64,000 nucleotides of DNA from Candidatus Bathyarchaeia archaeon (GCA_035283685.1 DATETJ010000009.1:544384-608383); one strand, 5' to 3'; shown: positions 42,630-51,379, counted from the first letter of the stretch. A program made the numbers and translations. The notes: generated by a model not told the origin, from the sequence alone.

Positions 42630-42761
42630 ATGAAAGGAAAAGGTAAAGCGAATCTTCCATTAGAGATTCGGCAACAAATAAAGAGCTTCATTTCTAAGAC
42701 AACTGATGAGACAATTGACCTAGTCGTCAATCTTAGTGGAAGGTACATTGACTCTCGTTAA
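42630..42761 (+). CDS. Possible 43-residue protein
   Basis: ATG 42630, eight bases after the upstream stop: MKGKGKANLPLEIRQQIKSF, then TTDETIDLVVNLSGRYIDSR. Reads as a short helical or RHH-like protein in the same transcript. Weak support: position and amino-acid composition only. Confidence 0.4.
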   Translation: MKGKGKANLPLEIRQQIKSFISKTTDETIDLVVNLSGRYIDSR

Positions 42762-42768
42762 TGGAAGT

Positions 42769-43092
42769 CTAGTGTTTTCTCTCGTGATATCTAATCAAGC
42801 TAATGATCAAGCCTATGGGAATTAGCGTAGCTACCCAGGAGAGCCCAGAACCCGCGCTGATGAATAATGCTAGTATTGTAGCATCCACATTTGTTAGAAC
42901 CAGGTTCAGATTCAGTGCTATCACTAACATTAGAGTGCCAACAACTATGTATAGTAGGTCGTAAAGGACTATCTTCGTCATCATCTCATAGAATTCCTTC
43001 ACTTTCTTGTGGCGCCACCGAAGAAGGAAGGAAATCAACAGTGTCATGTTAGCGGTACCGACAATAGCGAAATGAAAAGCGGCAAAACCCAA
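42769..43092 (-). CDS. Small membrane protein
   Basis: 107 residues with three hydrophobic segments (about 5-24, 40-62 and 72-98) separated by a basic loop (RWRHKKVKEF). No family recognised. Lone gene in the accessory segment. Confidence 0.6.
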   Translation of the reverse strand: MGFAAFHFAIVGTANMTLLISFLLRWRHKKVKEFYEMMTKIVLYDLLYIVVGTLMLVIALNLNLVLTNVDATILALFISAGSGLSWVATLIPIGLIISLIRYHERKH

Positions 43093-43212
43093 TGGAGATA
43101 CAGGTGAGAACTTCAGAATAAAAAACTGGCTATAGCCATGATTATTGGCAACGATCTTATCAGTGTGGTTACTCGCATCCTGAATTCTAGTTCAGGTGTC
43201 TTTGCTTTCTTT

Positions 43213-43776
43213 CTAGGCATCTATTCTGGGCTCCTTTGCTGGTTTTCCATACGAAGGGACAAATGCTTCGAATACCGCGTCGGCGAAGGCTCCAATTTTC
43301 GATTCTTTCCGAGCTCTTTTCATAAAGTCACTTCGGAGTAGGTTTTCAAAGAATTCCCTGATTTCTCTTGAGACTGCGGGATTGTTTTTGTAAACTCGGG
43401 CTTCTCGAGTCCCGCTTTCGGTAGGTTTCCCAACTTCTGCTTTCTCTGAGACTATCAAAGTCTCTCTATCAACAACCATATAATGATCTTTGATACGCGT
43501 TTCACCAATGTAGACTTCTGCACCTCGTTGGCGGAGCTCGTCAACAAAATCGGGAGGAGCTGCGCTGGCGTAGACTCTGACCCGAACCCCTCTCGCTAAA
43601 GCTTCATGAGCTGCCTGTCTAAGTTCAGAAAATCCGTATGACCCCAACTCACCGGCTGCAACAATAATCTCCGTTCTTGCCGAGTCAATGGTTTTTTTCA
43701 CAATTTCTCTGAATGTTCTATCATCTGGGCTGGGAGGAATTCGCTCGAAGGTCACAGCATTCACCGTAAGCATCAA
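43213..43776 (-). CDS. Phospholipase D-like domain protein (half-size)
   Basis: 187 residues. TIDSARTEIIVAAGELGSYG, RGVRVRVYASAAPPDFVDEL, RGAEVYIGETRIKDHYMVVD, RETLIVSEKAEVG follow the layout of one PLD half-domain. The catalytic HxKxxxxD is altered: HYMVVD has Met where Lys is expected, so it is probably binding-only or inactive, as in some regulatory PLD folds. Start ATG 43776 or 43773. Function in the element unknown. Confidence 0.6.
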   Translation of the reverse strand: MMLTVNAVTFERIPPSPDDRTFREIVKKTIDSARTEIIVAAGELGSYGFSELRQAAHEALARGVRVRVYASAAPPDFVDELRQRGAEVYIGETRIKDHYMVVDRETLIVSEKAEVGKPTESGTREARVYKNNPAVSREIREFFENLLRSDFMKRARKESKIGAFADAVFEAFVPSYGKPAKEPRIDA

Positions 43777-43875
43777 CGGTTCTCTTTTAGCGTCATTTTT
43801 GCTGTTGCTGTGTTTATAACAATTGTGGAAAACTCAAACTAAGAAACGCGCTCCTTTGGGCAATAGGAAGGTAAT

Positions 43876-44214
43876 TTAGACCCAGATATCAAAACCATGC
43901 ATAAAACTCTGAACTTCTGCGTGCAATAAAGCAAGTGTAGCTTGGGTTCTAATTCCCGTTTGCATTGAAAGGTCAGTTTCGTACATTGCTTTCAAATGGT
44001 CGAAAAAGTGAATTTGTGTGGTGTTGCCGCCATTATTTCTCAACACCTCAGCCTGTTGCCGGCTCCTCTCCAAACGTTGAAAAGTTTCAATGAAACTAGG
44101 AGCCCATGGCGGCAGCCATGTTTGAACTTTGTCCTTTTCGATTAGCTGAGTTCCTAAAACAACCTTCTCGCCTTGCCCGTAGGCGGAATTCACTAATCCC
44201 ATTAAATCGGTCAT
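43876..44214 (-). CDS. Hypothetical protein
   Basis: 112 residues from ATG 44214 with GGTGAG upstream; the longer frame to 44415 adds low-quality sequence. MTDLMGLVNSAYGQGEKVVL, then a helical part with TFQRLERSRQQAEVLRN and TQATLALLHAEVQSFMHGFD. No recognised domain. Confidence 0.55.
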   Translation of the reverse strand: MTDLMGLVNSAYGQGEKVVLGTQLIEKDKVQTWLPPWAPSFIETFQRLERSRQQAEVLRNNGGNTTQIHFFDHLKAMYETDLSMQTGIRTQATLALLHAEVQSFMHGFDIWV

Positions 44215-44601
44215 TTGAATCTCACCTTGGATGTAGATGACTTTGGATTTCACGCTTGTTTGCCTTCTTCCCCCCTGGCGGCTGTCACCCAATTGTACTT
44301 TGGGCTCTTTGATGCCGGGCGAAACTCGGACGGGCAGCAACTCTCTGCTCACAAAACCGCTTTTTCGCGAAAGACTCACCACAAACACTTGCGCAATATT
44401 GTGCGGCTTGACCATTCAGAACACCGAAGAGTCAGACTCCTCTTTTGGAAATAATGCGGTTTGAAATTTAAGGCTACTGCCAAAGCTCGGCTTATTTTTC
44501 CGTTGTTGTTAAAGCGAGTTAACAAACATGCTCTTTTGCTGAAAAGAGGGATAAAAAAGCCTTAAATGCCCAAACGTGCGATTTATCTTTGGTGTATAAA
44601 G

Positions 44602-44790
44602 ATGTCAGGAAAACGAGTTTTGTGGGATGAAGCGTCAAGAGGCTACTTAAGCATCGAGTCTTTCGAATTTCTCCAAGCGCAGCGAGCTGCATTAGCAGCC
44701 CAGCCAGAAACTCAGAATTTTTCGTACCATGGCCATGGAAGCATGCCAGCCAGTTGGAAAGCCCAAGAAAAATACGACTTCAGCCAGTGA
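44602..44790 (+). CDS. Small protein ending in a DFSQ motif
   Basis: 62 residues from ATG 44602 (MSGKRVLWDEASRGYLS). It has a helical LQAQRAALAAQPE and ends KYDFSQ. The next protein, from a different reading frame, ends SFDFSQ, so the tail may be a shared docking or processing signal. TTAAATG at 44561-44567 could be its TATA box. No family recognised. Confidence 0.5.
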   Translation: MSGKRVLWDEASRGYLSIESFEFLQAQRAALAAQPETQNFSYHGHGSMPASWKAQEKYDFSQ

Positions 44791-44803
44791 AAGGTGTTGT
44801 GAC

Positions 44804-45319
44804 ATGGGTCTTTTGTTGGACTTGATTGAAAGAGCTCGTCAGCAACGCCGCATCTTCGTTGCTCAGATACAAACTAGCGAGAACCCTCCGGTTCGTCGAT
44901 ATCCCCTCGGAAGTGCCGAGAGAGCTGAGCAGCCGATTCCATTGTTTGGATCGGGCCGAGGCTTTGGACTTGATTGGGCATATCAGAAAGCACCAAGTCC
45001 GGCACCCCAAGGAGTTGCTAGGCAAGATGTTTCAGGTCCGATTGTGAATCGATCTGGGTCCACCGCAGACCTTCAGCCAGAGAACATAAGCCCACCCTAC
45101 GAAGATCCAAACACAAGCAGAACCTTCAAACGTTCGAACGAGGAAACAGACCAGAAAATCATCTCAACTCGCCATAGTTCAGGTGGTTCATGGGATGGGC
45201 AAGTCAGGTTCTACGAGAAAAAACCAAGCTTTGAAAGCAGCCGAGGACCGAAAGAAAAGACGCCAGGTGACAAGCACACAGCCGACCTGCGGCGCTGGAG
45301 CTTTGATTTTTCCCAATGA
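44804..45319 (+). CDS. Proline/serine-rich, probably disordered protein ending in a DFSQ motif
   Basis: 171 residues from ATG 44804 (MGLLLDLIERARQQRRIF); the longer frame from 44729 overlaps the upstream gene. After the first helix it is rich in Pro, Ser, Gly, Arg and Glu, without an obvious fold, and ends RWSFDFSQ. Might be a virion or adaptor protein of the element; this is speculation from composition. Confidence 0.5.
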   Translation: MGLLLDLIERARQQRRIFVAQIQTSENPPVRRYPLGSAERAEQPIPLFGSGRGFGLDWAYQKAPSPAPQGVARQDVSGPIVNRSGSTADLQPENISPPYEDPNTSRTFKRSNEETDQKIISTRHSSGGSWDGQVRFYEKKPSFESSRGPKEKTPGDKHTADLRRWSFDFSQ

Positions 45320-45445
45320 TTTTGGAAAGCTGGGCAAAGTGAAGCCTTAAGCCTAGCATAGCAGAACCTAGAATGTCGTTCTAGAGAACAGTTTCACAAC
45401 TCACATATTCTTTTATCCACAGTCATGATTAAGAGTTGACGCCAC

Positions 45446-46519
45446 ATGGAAAAGAGGTTTGTTGCAGCAATTGTCGTAGTTGCTTTAGTTTCGTCTGGAT
45501 TTACATATGCAGTGCAAAGGTTTCAGTCAAGTGATGCAGAGAACAATAATAGCTCCATGATTGATTTGCTAAGGTCGCAGATTAGTAACCTCAACTCAAG
45601 TCTCGTTCTGCTAAGCGCCAAACTTCATAGTGCTAATGTTTCTCTTACGCGCATTTCTCTAGACTTGGAGGAGTTGTCTGACAAGTCGACTCGCGATATG
45701 AACCTTACGCAGCAAGACGTTGAGTCATTGGAGTCCTCTGTATATGATGCACAAGCAAACATTGAGACTCTTCAAACGCGGACAAGCGAAATTGCTGAGG
45801 AACTTGAGAAATTAATCACGAACATGACAGCCATCACAAACGATGTCAGAGGTTTGCAGCTTACGAGTGCTTCGATACAAGAGGATATGTCGTCTTTGGA
45901 AAAAGATGTCCTCGATATCGGAATTGAAATCACCAGTATTCTCCTGGGCATTTCGGAAATGCAGACTCAAATATCTGATCTCCAATCTAGAACAGTTGAA
46001 CTGGAAGACCGGATAAACGCCTTGAATTCCACTGACAAGATGACAATAAGAGTTAGCTTTCTGAGCTTCACAATATGGTATGGAATACCGCCACCATTGC
46101 CGGCTGACTACCTTTTTGATGTTGGCGTTTACATACTTGACGAGAACGGGCAACGTCGATACCCTTCTATATCTAGTGCTCGAAGTGGGCACAGCAGATT
46201 CATCAAACCTACGTTTGTAGAGCTTGTTATTCGCAATGGTACTGAGTACAATGGGGCGCCTCTTTCTATTCATCATGGTGATGAGGTTCATGTGTATGTT
46301 GTGGCGTATTTCCACTTGGATGACGCAGCTATAGACATAAATCCAGACCCAGCATGGGGACCGCAACCAATATTGCGGTCGAATGAAAGTGGAAGTCAGT
46401 TATTCATTGCTTATTCGATAGGCACTGTGAAAGTTGGTAGCGTTGATGGACGAGACGATGGATACCTTGACTTCTCTGACGCCTATCTGCAATACAGGAT
46501 TGAGACTTTCTACGGATGA
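45446..46519 (+). CDS. Exported coiled-coil protein with C-terminal beta domain
   Basis: 357 residues. Signal or anchor segment (~4-24: FVAAIVVVALVSSGFTYAV), then ~180 residues of heptad coiled coil with Ser/Asn/Leu (LRSQISNLNSSLVLLSAKLH; repeats of S/N-L-x-S), and a beta-rich C-terminal part (~200-357) with ADYLFDVGVYILDENGQRR and DGRDDGYLDFSDAYLQYRI. Rod-like surface or fibre protein; TTCTTTTATCC near 45407 is the probable TATA box. No enzyme motif. Confidence 0.75.
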   Translation: MEKRFVAAIVVVALVSSGFTYAVQRFQSSDAENNNSSMIDLLRSQISNLNSSLVLLSAKLHSANVSLTRISLDLEELSDKSTRDMNLTQQDVESLESSVYDAQANIETLQTRTSEIAEELEKLITNMTAITNDVRGLQLTSASIQEDMSSLEKDVLDIGIEITSILLGISEMQTQISDLQSRTVELEDRINALNSTDKMTIRVSFLSFTIWYGIPPPLPADYLFDVGVYILDENGQRRYPSISSARSGHSRFIKPTFVELVIRNGTEYNGAPLSIHHGDEVHVYVVAYFHLDDAAIDINPDPAWGPQPILRSNESGSQLFIAYSIGTVKVGSVDGRDDGYLDFSDAYLQYRIETFYG

Positions 46520-46590
46520 CACGCGCTGGAAGATAGTTTAGAACGGTGATCGACCCAGCACTTCTTACGCATGCGCCCCTGCGCGCCGTG

Positions 46591-46615
46591 TCCTTGACGG
46601 CAAGGTGTTTTTCGG
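46591..46615 (+). terminator. Possible hairpin terminator
   Basis: CCTTG-ACGG-CAAGG followed by TGTTTTT, about 75 bases after the coiled-coil gene. Confidence 0.35.
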
Positions 46616-46619
46616 TGGT

Positions 46620-46814
46620 TTAGGCTAGGCAAACTGCTTCAGAAGATGGTTGCAGTGCCATCATCTCAGTTTGGTTGTGTTGACGCCTTTCGCCCGGAAG
46701 GCTTGGAGACTCACGAGGCAGGAGCTCAAGGAAGAACTTCAAGAGGAGAAAGAACAGGAAAAAAATGACATAACGATTTAAAGTGATCCTGTCGCCAGTG
46801 CGTAGTTTTCTCAA
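46620..46814 (-). CDS. Possible small membrane protein downstream of the 4-span protein
   Basis: 64 residues from TTG 46814, overlapping the stop of the upstream gene (TTGA). One strongly hydrophobic span (VIFFLFFLLLKFFLELL) between basic flanks. Only overlap and hydrophobicity support it. Confidence 0.3.
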   Translation of the reverse strand: MRKLRTGDRITLNRYVIFFLFFLLLKFFLELLPRESPSLPGERRQHNQTEMMALQPSSEAVCLA

Positions 46815-47398
46815 ACAGGAAGCAGTGCTGAAAGTGCAATTATGAGAATGAATGCGACGAAATAGATCATAAGACCAAACATCACAGGTATTAAAAGTCT
46901 GCGTGTCTCTTTTCCATAGCTTTCACGAAGATCTCCAAATCGGGTTGGGAATCGAGCCATGTATTTCCAAAAAAGCCTAGTGTACCGATTCAACATGACA
47001 ATTAGGCCTTGAGCTGCCATGGTACCGACAACAACTAAGATGAGATCGGGCAGTCGGAGAATAAGAACCATTGTTGAATACAGGAGTGTTAGCACGAGAA
47101 AACCTAGACTTGATACTAAAACAAGCCAAAAGGCGAAACGATTTGTTACATCATCCGTCAGTATGGAATATGCCTCTCCGAAGAGAGTGTAGATAAGCAT
47201 CGGGAAAAAAGCCACTAGCCCACTAAAGAAGACATTCCTTGCAACGTTATATTGCGCAAGCAGCAAACTGGCGCCGAAAAATGTGAGGGACACCAGAACA
47301 GAGAACATCATATCAAGTTTGGCTAAGAAGGAGTTCTCTATCATGACCTGCAACTTTCGGTTGATTTCGTCAAGTCTCTGATCAATATCTGGAGCCAT
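46811..47398 (-). CDS. Integral membrane protein
   Basis: 195 residues with about five hydrophobic spans. N-terminal helix DIDQRLDEINRKLQVMIEN is amphipathic, as in phage and plasmid membrane proteins. Loop with ARFPTRFGDLRESYGKETRR before the last span. No family recognised. It lies upstream of the recombinase gene's end in the same direction, 102 bases apart. Confidence 0.65.
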   Translation of the reverse strand: MAPDIDQRLDEINRKLQVMIENSFLAKLDMMFSVLVSLTFFGASLLLAQYNVARNVFFSGLVAFFPMLIYTLFGEAYSILTDDVTNRFAFWLVLVSSLGFLVLTLLYSTMVLILRLPDLILVVVGTMAAQGLIVMLNRYTRLFWKYMARFPTRFGDLRESYGKETRRLLIPVMFGLMIYFVAFILIIALSALLPV

Positions 47399-47500
47399 AG
47401 ATGAAACTTAGAGGTTTGATGTTGGCATAAGCCTTTCCACGGATGCCGAAATTCATGGAAAAAGGAAGTCAAGGAGGTCTGAACTAGGTGGTTCTGAAAT

Positions 47501-48859
47501 TCATGCGTCGACAACCAAACCGTGTTTCTCAAGTTCTGCAATTATTCGTTTTTGTGTCCTTAGAATCTTCTCAATTTCTTCCGGAGCCAGTTTCCCATAC
47601 TGTCGCCGGACAGCCTGCTTTTCAAACCCATCTATTTGTGTTTGCATCTTTTCAAGGTCCTGGCTCAGCTTGCTGATCTGTGATCGAGCCTCTTCCAATT
47701 CAGTGTCAACCGTTGAACGCTCGACTTTGTTAGGATCAGTTGACAGGATATTAGCCCAAGGTAGAAACTTCCGATACTCATTAAGGGCGTCGTGAGGCGT
47801 CAGTTCAATGCGATCATACTGATTCGGGTCCACTCTCGATTTCCCATGACCCATAAGAAACTCGGCGACAGCTGACTTGCATCCGGCTTCACGCCAACGA
47901 CTCCTCATCAAATCGCGAATGTTGTGCGGACTGAAACCGTAGCGTATGTTTGTGCCTTGCTGTAGGCCTTCACATGCCCACTGTTTTCCGCCACACTGCT
48001 TGCAGATGTAGCACATTCGCCACAGCCGATCGTCGTACTTTGCGCGTTTTCTAACGGTCTCACCTCCGCACTTGCATTTGGGTGACTCGGGTTTGACCAC
48101 TCCCGTCTCAACGCCACGTCGGAACCAATAACCGCGAATGTCATCCTTGGTGATAGGCAGGCTGTACTCATTCAAGAATAAGTGGTCTCTAGGAATGGTT
48201 GATAGCGCCTTCAAGTGGGCGCGCAGGGCATCCCCGAGGTCGGATTTAGTCGACCACAACGTGTAGTAATTCTTGACGTTTCGGAGCCTTTTCCTACCAG
48301 GCAACACCAGCTTGCAGATGCCCCGGTTCTGCGTGAGATCCTGGATTATTTGGGGTGAATGATGCAGGTTGGTGTAAACAACTTCGTCTTCTCCCATGAA
48401 GCCCTGAACCATAAACAGGTAAACAGGCAACCAACTTTTCTTGCAGCTGTACAGAATGCGCTTACACGACTCTAGGTCCAGTCTGCCCTCAGCAGCCGGG
48501 ACTTCACTGCGAAAACGATAGTTCCCATCGTCAGGCCACAGAGCTCTCAACGTCCTGAAAAAACTCAGCACATAACTCCACTGGCTGACCTTGTAACTGT
48601 ACCGCCAATCGCTGCGACCGTTTATAAAGTTGAAGACGATGTCGGGCAACACAAACCTCTCATCTCTAAGGGCTTCGCGTTGCCACTCGACAACTTGACT
48701 CGGACTCCACCCCAAAAACCGTGAATCCTTCTGAATCACCTCTTCGAAAATAAACTTAAGACGAGAGAAATACACCCGCTTGGCCGTCCCCAACCGCCCA
48801 GCCCACAGCTTGACAGCAGGATCATCCTCGAAAGCTACCATGAAACAAGCATACCGCAA
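47501..48859 (-). CDS. Tyrosine recombinase / integrase with zinc-ribbon insertion
   Basis: 452 residues; ATG 48838 (MVAFED) is an alternative start. The C half carries the HxxR box PHNIRDLMRSRW, then MGHGKSRVDPNQYDR with the second His and nucleophile Tyr. A CKCGGE ... CYICKQCGG insertion (zinc ribbon) sits just before the HxxR box. Where the first catalytic Arg belongs, the sequence is GFMGEDEVV, with no Arg. A coiled coil (STVDTELEEARSQISKLSQD) ends the protein. Best candidate for the integration enzyme of the segment starting near 35 kb; it lies at the segment's right edge. Confidence 0.85.
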   Translation of the reverse strand: MRYACFMVAFEDDPAVKLWAGRLGTAKRVYFSRLKFIFEEVIQKDSRFLGWSPSQVVEWQREALRDERFVLPDIVFNFINGRSDWRYSYKVSQWSYVLSFFRTLRALWPDDGNYRFRSEVPAAEGRLDLESCKRILYSCKKSWLPVYLFMVQGFMGEDEVVYTNLHHSPQIIQDLTQNRGICKLVLPGRKRLRNVKNYYTLWSTKSDLGDALRAHLKALSTIPRDHLFLNEYSLPITKDDIRGYWFRRGVETGVVKPESPKCKCGGETVRKRAKYDDRLWRMCYICKQCGGKQWACEGLQQGTNIRYGFSPHNIRDLMRSRWREAGCKSAVAEFLMGHGKSRVDPNQYDRIELTPHDALNEYRKFLPWANILSTDPNKVERSTVDTELEEARSQISKLSQDLEKMQTQIDGFEKQAVRRQYGKLAPEEIEKILRTQKRIIAELEKHGLVVDA

Positions 48860-48960
48860 CTAAATATATAAAACATTTCCACCATTTCTTAAGTAAAAAA
48901 TAATCTACATAAGAAAAAACAAATGAAAGAAAGCGCCAAAAAATGCTGACGCTGGCTTTT

Positions 48961-49176
48961 CTAGTCTGTTCTTATTTCGTTGTGCACTTTGTCTAGTTTG
49001 AGGCTGGCTTTTTTCCCGGCTGACTTTTGCACGACATAATGTAATGTCTCATGGGCGATGACATCTTCGATTTCGTCTTCATGTAACTCACCGAAAATGT
49101 ACACTACTCCATACCCTGTGTCGAACGCACCCTGAATAGGTGGAAACTGAAACACGAACTCCACTGACTTGGCCAT
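48961..49176 (-). CDS. Mini zinc-metallopeptidase-like protein (HExxH)
   Basis: 71 residues from ATG 49176. DVIAHETLHYVVQK gives a HETLH motif, the catalytic core of gluzincin/metzincin peptidases, but the protein is too short for a full enzyme. Opening FVFQFPPIQGAFDTGYGVVY is a beta part. Similar minimal proteins occur in archaea and may be inhibitors, antitoxins or relics. Located between the recombinase and the heat-shock gene. Confidence 0.6.
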   Translation of the reverse strand: MAKSVEFVFQFPPIQGAFDTGYGVVYIFGELHEDEIEDVIAHETLHYVVQKSAGKKASLKLDKVHNEIRTD

Positions 49177-49336
49177 ACAGCTTTTCTGCCTCATCTTAAC
49201 GTTTTGACTGTGCTCATCGCTTCAAATATGACATAAGTCATATTTCCCTTATAAACTTACTCGGAAATCAACAACGAACTTGGGCATTGTAAACACGAAA
49301 TACGGATCATGGGCAATACGCGGCGCTGCACAAGGG

Positions 49337-49344
49337 TTTTATAC
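49337..49344 (+). promoter_or_regulatory. TATA box of the Hsp20 gene
   Basis: TTTTATAC after AAGGG, 42-49 bases before the GTG at 49386. Confidence 0.5.
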
Positions 49345-49379
49345 AAAAAAATCATAACTATAACTAAAACAGGAGAGTT

Positions 49380-49712
49380 TTGAGAGTGAGTCAAAAAGGA
49401 AGCAAAGAGACCAAAATAGAGAAAGCCATGGCTCAGGCGGAGATGTTCGCGTGCCTTGACGACAAAGGCGAAAACTACCTTGTCGAGATTGAACTTCCCG
49501 GCGTGGACAAGAAGAACATTGCACTAAACATGCATGAAGACCTTGTTTCAGTGCGAGCTGAAAGAGCTGATCTAGCTTTTGTGGGACACCTGCACTTCCC
49601 TCTAAAGGTTTATCCAAAGAAAGCTGAAGCCTCTTTCAAACAGGGCTTGCTAGTCATGCAGGTTCCAGTCAAGGAGAAACGCGCTCCACCCGTAAGCGTG
49701 AAAGTGAAGTAA
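49380..49712 (+). CDS. Small heat-shock protein (Hsp20/alpha-crystallin family)
   Basis: 110 residues from TTG 49380; GTG 49386 is better placed relative to the ribosome site GGAGAG. Core of the alpha-crystallin fold: NYLVEIELPGVDKKNIALNM, LVSVRAERADLAF, LHFPLKVYPKKAEASFKQGL and MQVPVKEK. It lacks the long N-terminal arm and the classical C-terminal I-x-I, so it is a minimal member. Prevents aggregation of unfolded proteins. Own TATA box. Confidence 0.85.
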   Translation: MRVSQKGSKETKIEKAMAQAEMFACLDDKGENYLVEIELPGVDKKNIALNMHEDLVSVRAERADLAFVGHLHFPLKVYPKKAEASFKQGLLVMQVPVKEKRAPPVSVKVK

Positions 49713-49741
49713 AAAGACAAAACTACTACAGAACTTCAACT

Positions 49742-51268
49742 TCACCTTTTTCTTTCAACCCAAGAGAACTTGCTTTGCAGCGTCTTGGGGTAGTAGAGTC
49801 TCCAGTCAAAATCAACACTCTTGCCCCACGAATAGTAGACACGTGGATCAATGTAGCTCTTCAGCGAAGTTCGCAAGTTATAGTCGCGTGTAGCCTGCAC
49901 TTCCCTAATCTTCAGCCTAAGCGCCTGAAGTCTCTCTTCCAACTTAGGCGTTTTTCTAGGCGAGTTCTCCAAAGAATGAAACCTATCTCTTTTCTTAGCT
50001 AATGATTCTTCCCAGTTCTTGGGCGGTTTACGCTTGTGATTACAGACGATAGCAGCGTCAAGATTTGCCATTGTGGCAGCATGCTTCTTTGTCACAATTG
50101 TCTCCGTTTTTGAGACACTAGCTTTTTCAAGAGAGTTTCTGACAACTGACGTGGCATGATATGTTCTAAAAACCTTGGCCGTCAAGCCTGGCACGATCTG
50201 GCTAAGAAAACTGTTAACATGTTCTGAGCGGATGCCTTCAAAAACCGTTGATTCTAACTGACTTTTCGACTCTGCTTCATTCTTAAATTCACTAATGTTT
50301 TGTACGACAATCTCTGGGAGCTCAACTTCCCTCTGCCATCTGACAGAGTCTTTGCCTAGGAAGTCAAAAGACACTTTGTTCACAGAGCTTATTGTTACGT
50401 GACTGGGTCTGAGCGTGGTTGCGCCCACTGTGTCTGCTTCATCTGGGTCCTTCTCGTCTCCGACACGCAGTTTAAGTTCGTCAATAAGAAAGGCAACAGT
50501 TGCAGTCTTGCGTTTCTTGGCATCTTCGGACTGAAGGTTCTTGAATATATGTTCCTTTAACTTGTCGATCTTTTTATCCAAGAGCTTGGCTTTGTCAAAC
50601 TTTTCGATTTCTTTCTCCTGCTTGGCTTGTGAGGAGTCTGACAGCCAAATGTACTTCTCTTTCCCAGCGAGTTTGTCATCCCATTTGGCTATCCACATGA
50701 AATCAGGGTGCCAGATGATCTCCTTCCAGTTGCTCGGTGGACGAGGCGCATCGGGTGACAAGTTCAAGATGATATCTTCTTCGCCAACATAGGGCTTCCA
50801 TTTTCCCCGCATCGGATGCTCACCTCGCCCCATGAAGATGGAAGGCGGCTCAACAGTGTAATTACCTACTTCGGTTTTGACACCGTCAATGACAGCGCAG
50901 CCATATTTTTCTTTGTTGGCTTCTCTCAACACCTTGCGCTCTTGAGCCTGTTTTTTCTTTTCCTCTTTGGACATGTTGGCTTTGATCTGCTTCTCCTTCT
51001 CCACAAAGGCTATGATTTCAGAGAAGTCCACTTGCTCTGGTGAAAGAGGCTTGTCGGATGTTTCCATGGCTGCTGAGAAATCGTGGAAGAAGTTCTTGAT
51101 GAACACTGGGTCTTTAACGCAGTCTGTTCCCAGCTTTTTGACCCATGCGACAGCCATTTCTTCTTGATGCGGCGTCAAAGCTACTTGTTCGCCGCTGATC
51201 TTGATGTGAAAGCCCTTGGGCTCGTAGCGTTTGGGTATGAGAACGCCTGAATGAATAAGCTGCTTCAT
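49742..51268 (-). CDS. top1B: DNA topoisomerase IB (eukaryote-type)
   Basis: 508 residues. N-terminal part has PPSIFMGRGEHPMRGKWKP and DIILNLSPDAPRPPSNWKEI, the eukaryotic-type DNA-clamp signatures; VGDEKDPDEADTVGATTLR carries a catalytic Arg/Lys region, KVFRTYHATSVV the second Arg and His, and SYIDPRVYYSWGK the nucleophile Tyr (about residue 472). It relaxes positive and negative supercoils by a 3'-phosphotyrosine intermediate. Among archaea this enzyme is typical of Thaumarchaeota and relatives including Bathyarchaeia, so it is a good lineage marker. Full length. Confidence 0.95.
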   Translation of the reverse strand: MKQLIHSGVLIPKRYEPKGFHIKISGEQVALTPHQEEMAVAWVKKLGTDCVKDPVFIKNFFHDFSAAMETSDKPLSPEQVDFSEIIAFVEKEKQIKANMSKEEKKKQAQERKVLREANKEKYGCAVIDGVKTEVGNYTVEPPSIFMGRGEHPMRGKWKPYVGEEDIILNLSPDAPRPPSNWKEIIWHPDFMWIAKWDDKLAGKEKYIWLSDSSQAKQEKEIEKFDKAKLLDKKIDKLKEHIFKNLQSEDAKKRKTATVAFLIDELKLRVGDEKDPDEADTVGATTLRPSHVTISSVNKVSFDFLGKDSVRWQREVELPEIVVQNISEFKNEAESKSQLESTVFEGIRSEHVNSFLSQIVPGLTAKVFRTYHATSVVRNSLEKASVSKTETIVTKKHAATMANLDAAIVCNHKRKPPKNWEESLAKKRDRFHSLENSPRKTPKLEERLQALRLKIREVQATRDYNLRTSLKSYIDPRVYYSWGKSVDFDWRLYYPKTLQSKFSWVERKR

Positions 51269-51372
51269 TTGCCGCTTGACCTATACTAAGCTTTGTTTGT
51301 TCAATGGTTTTCAGAAATGACGCTGCGCCATCTAAATATCTTGTGCTTGGAAGACTCATGGAGGACAAATTC

Positions 51373-51379
51373 TTTATAT
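51373..51379 (+). promoter_or_regulatory. TATA box of the ParB-like gene
   Basis: TTTATAT preceded by AAATTC; about 55-61 bases upstream of ATG 51434. It shows that the longer frame starting at 51293 is not the true one. Confidence 0.5.

Noticed and set aside
46520..46620. tRNA-like GC-rich folding after the coiled-coil gene
   Set aside because: No acceptor stem or T loop can be built.
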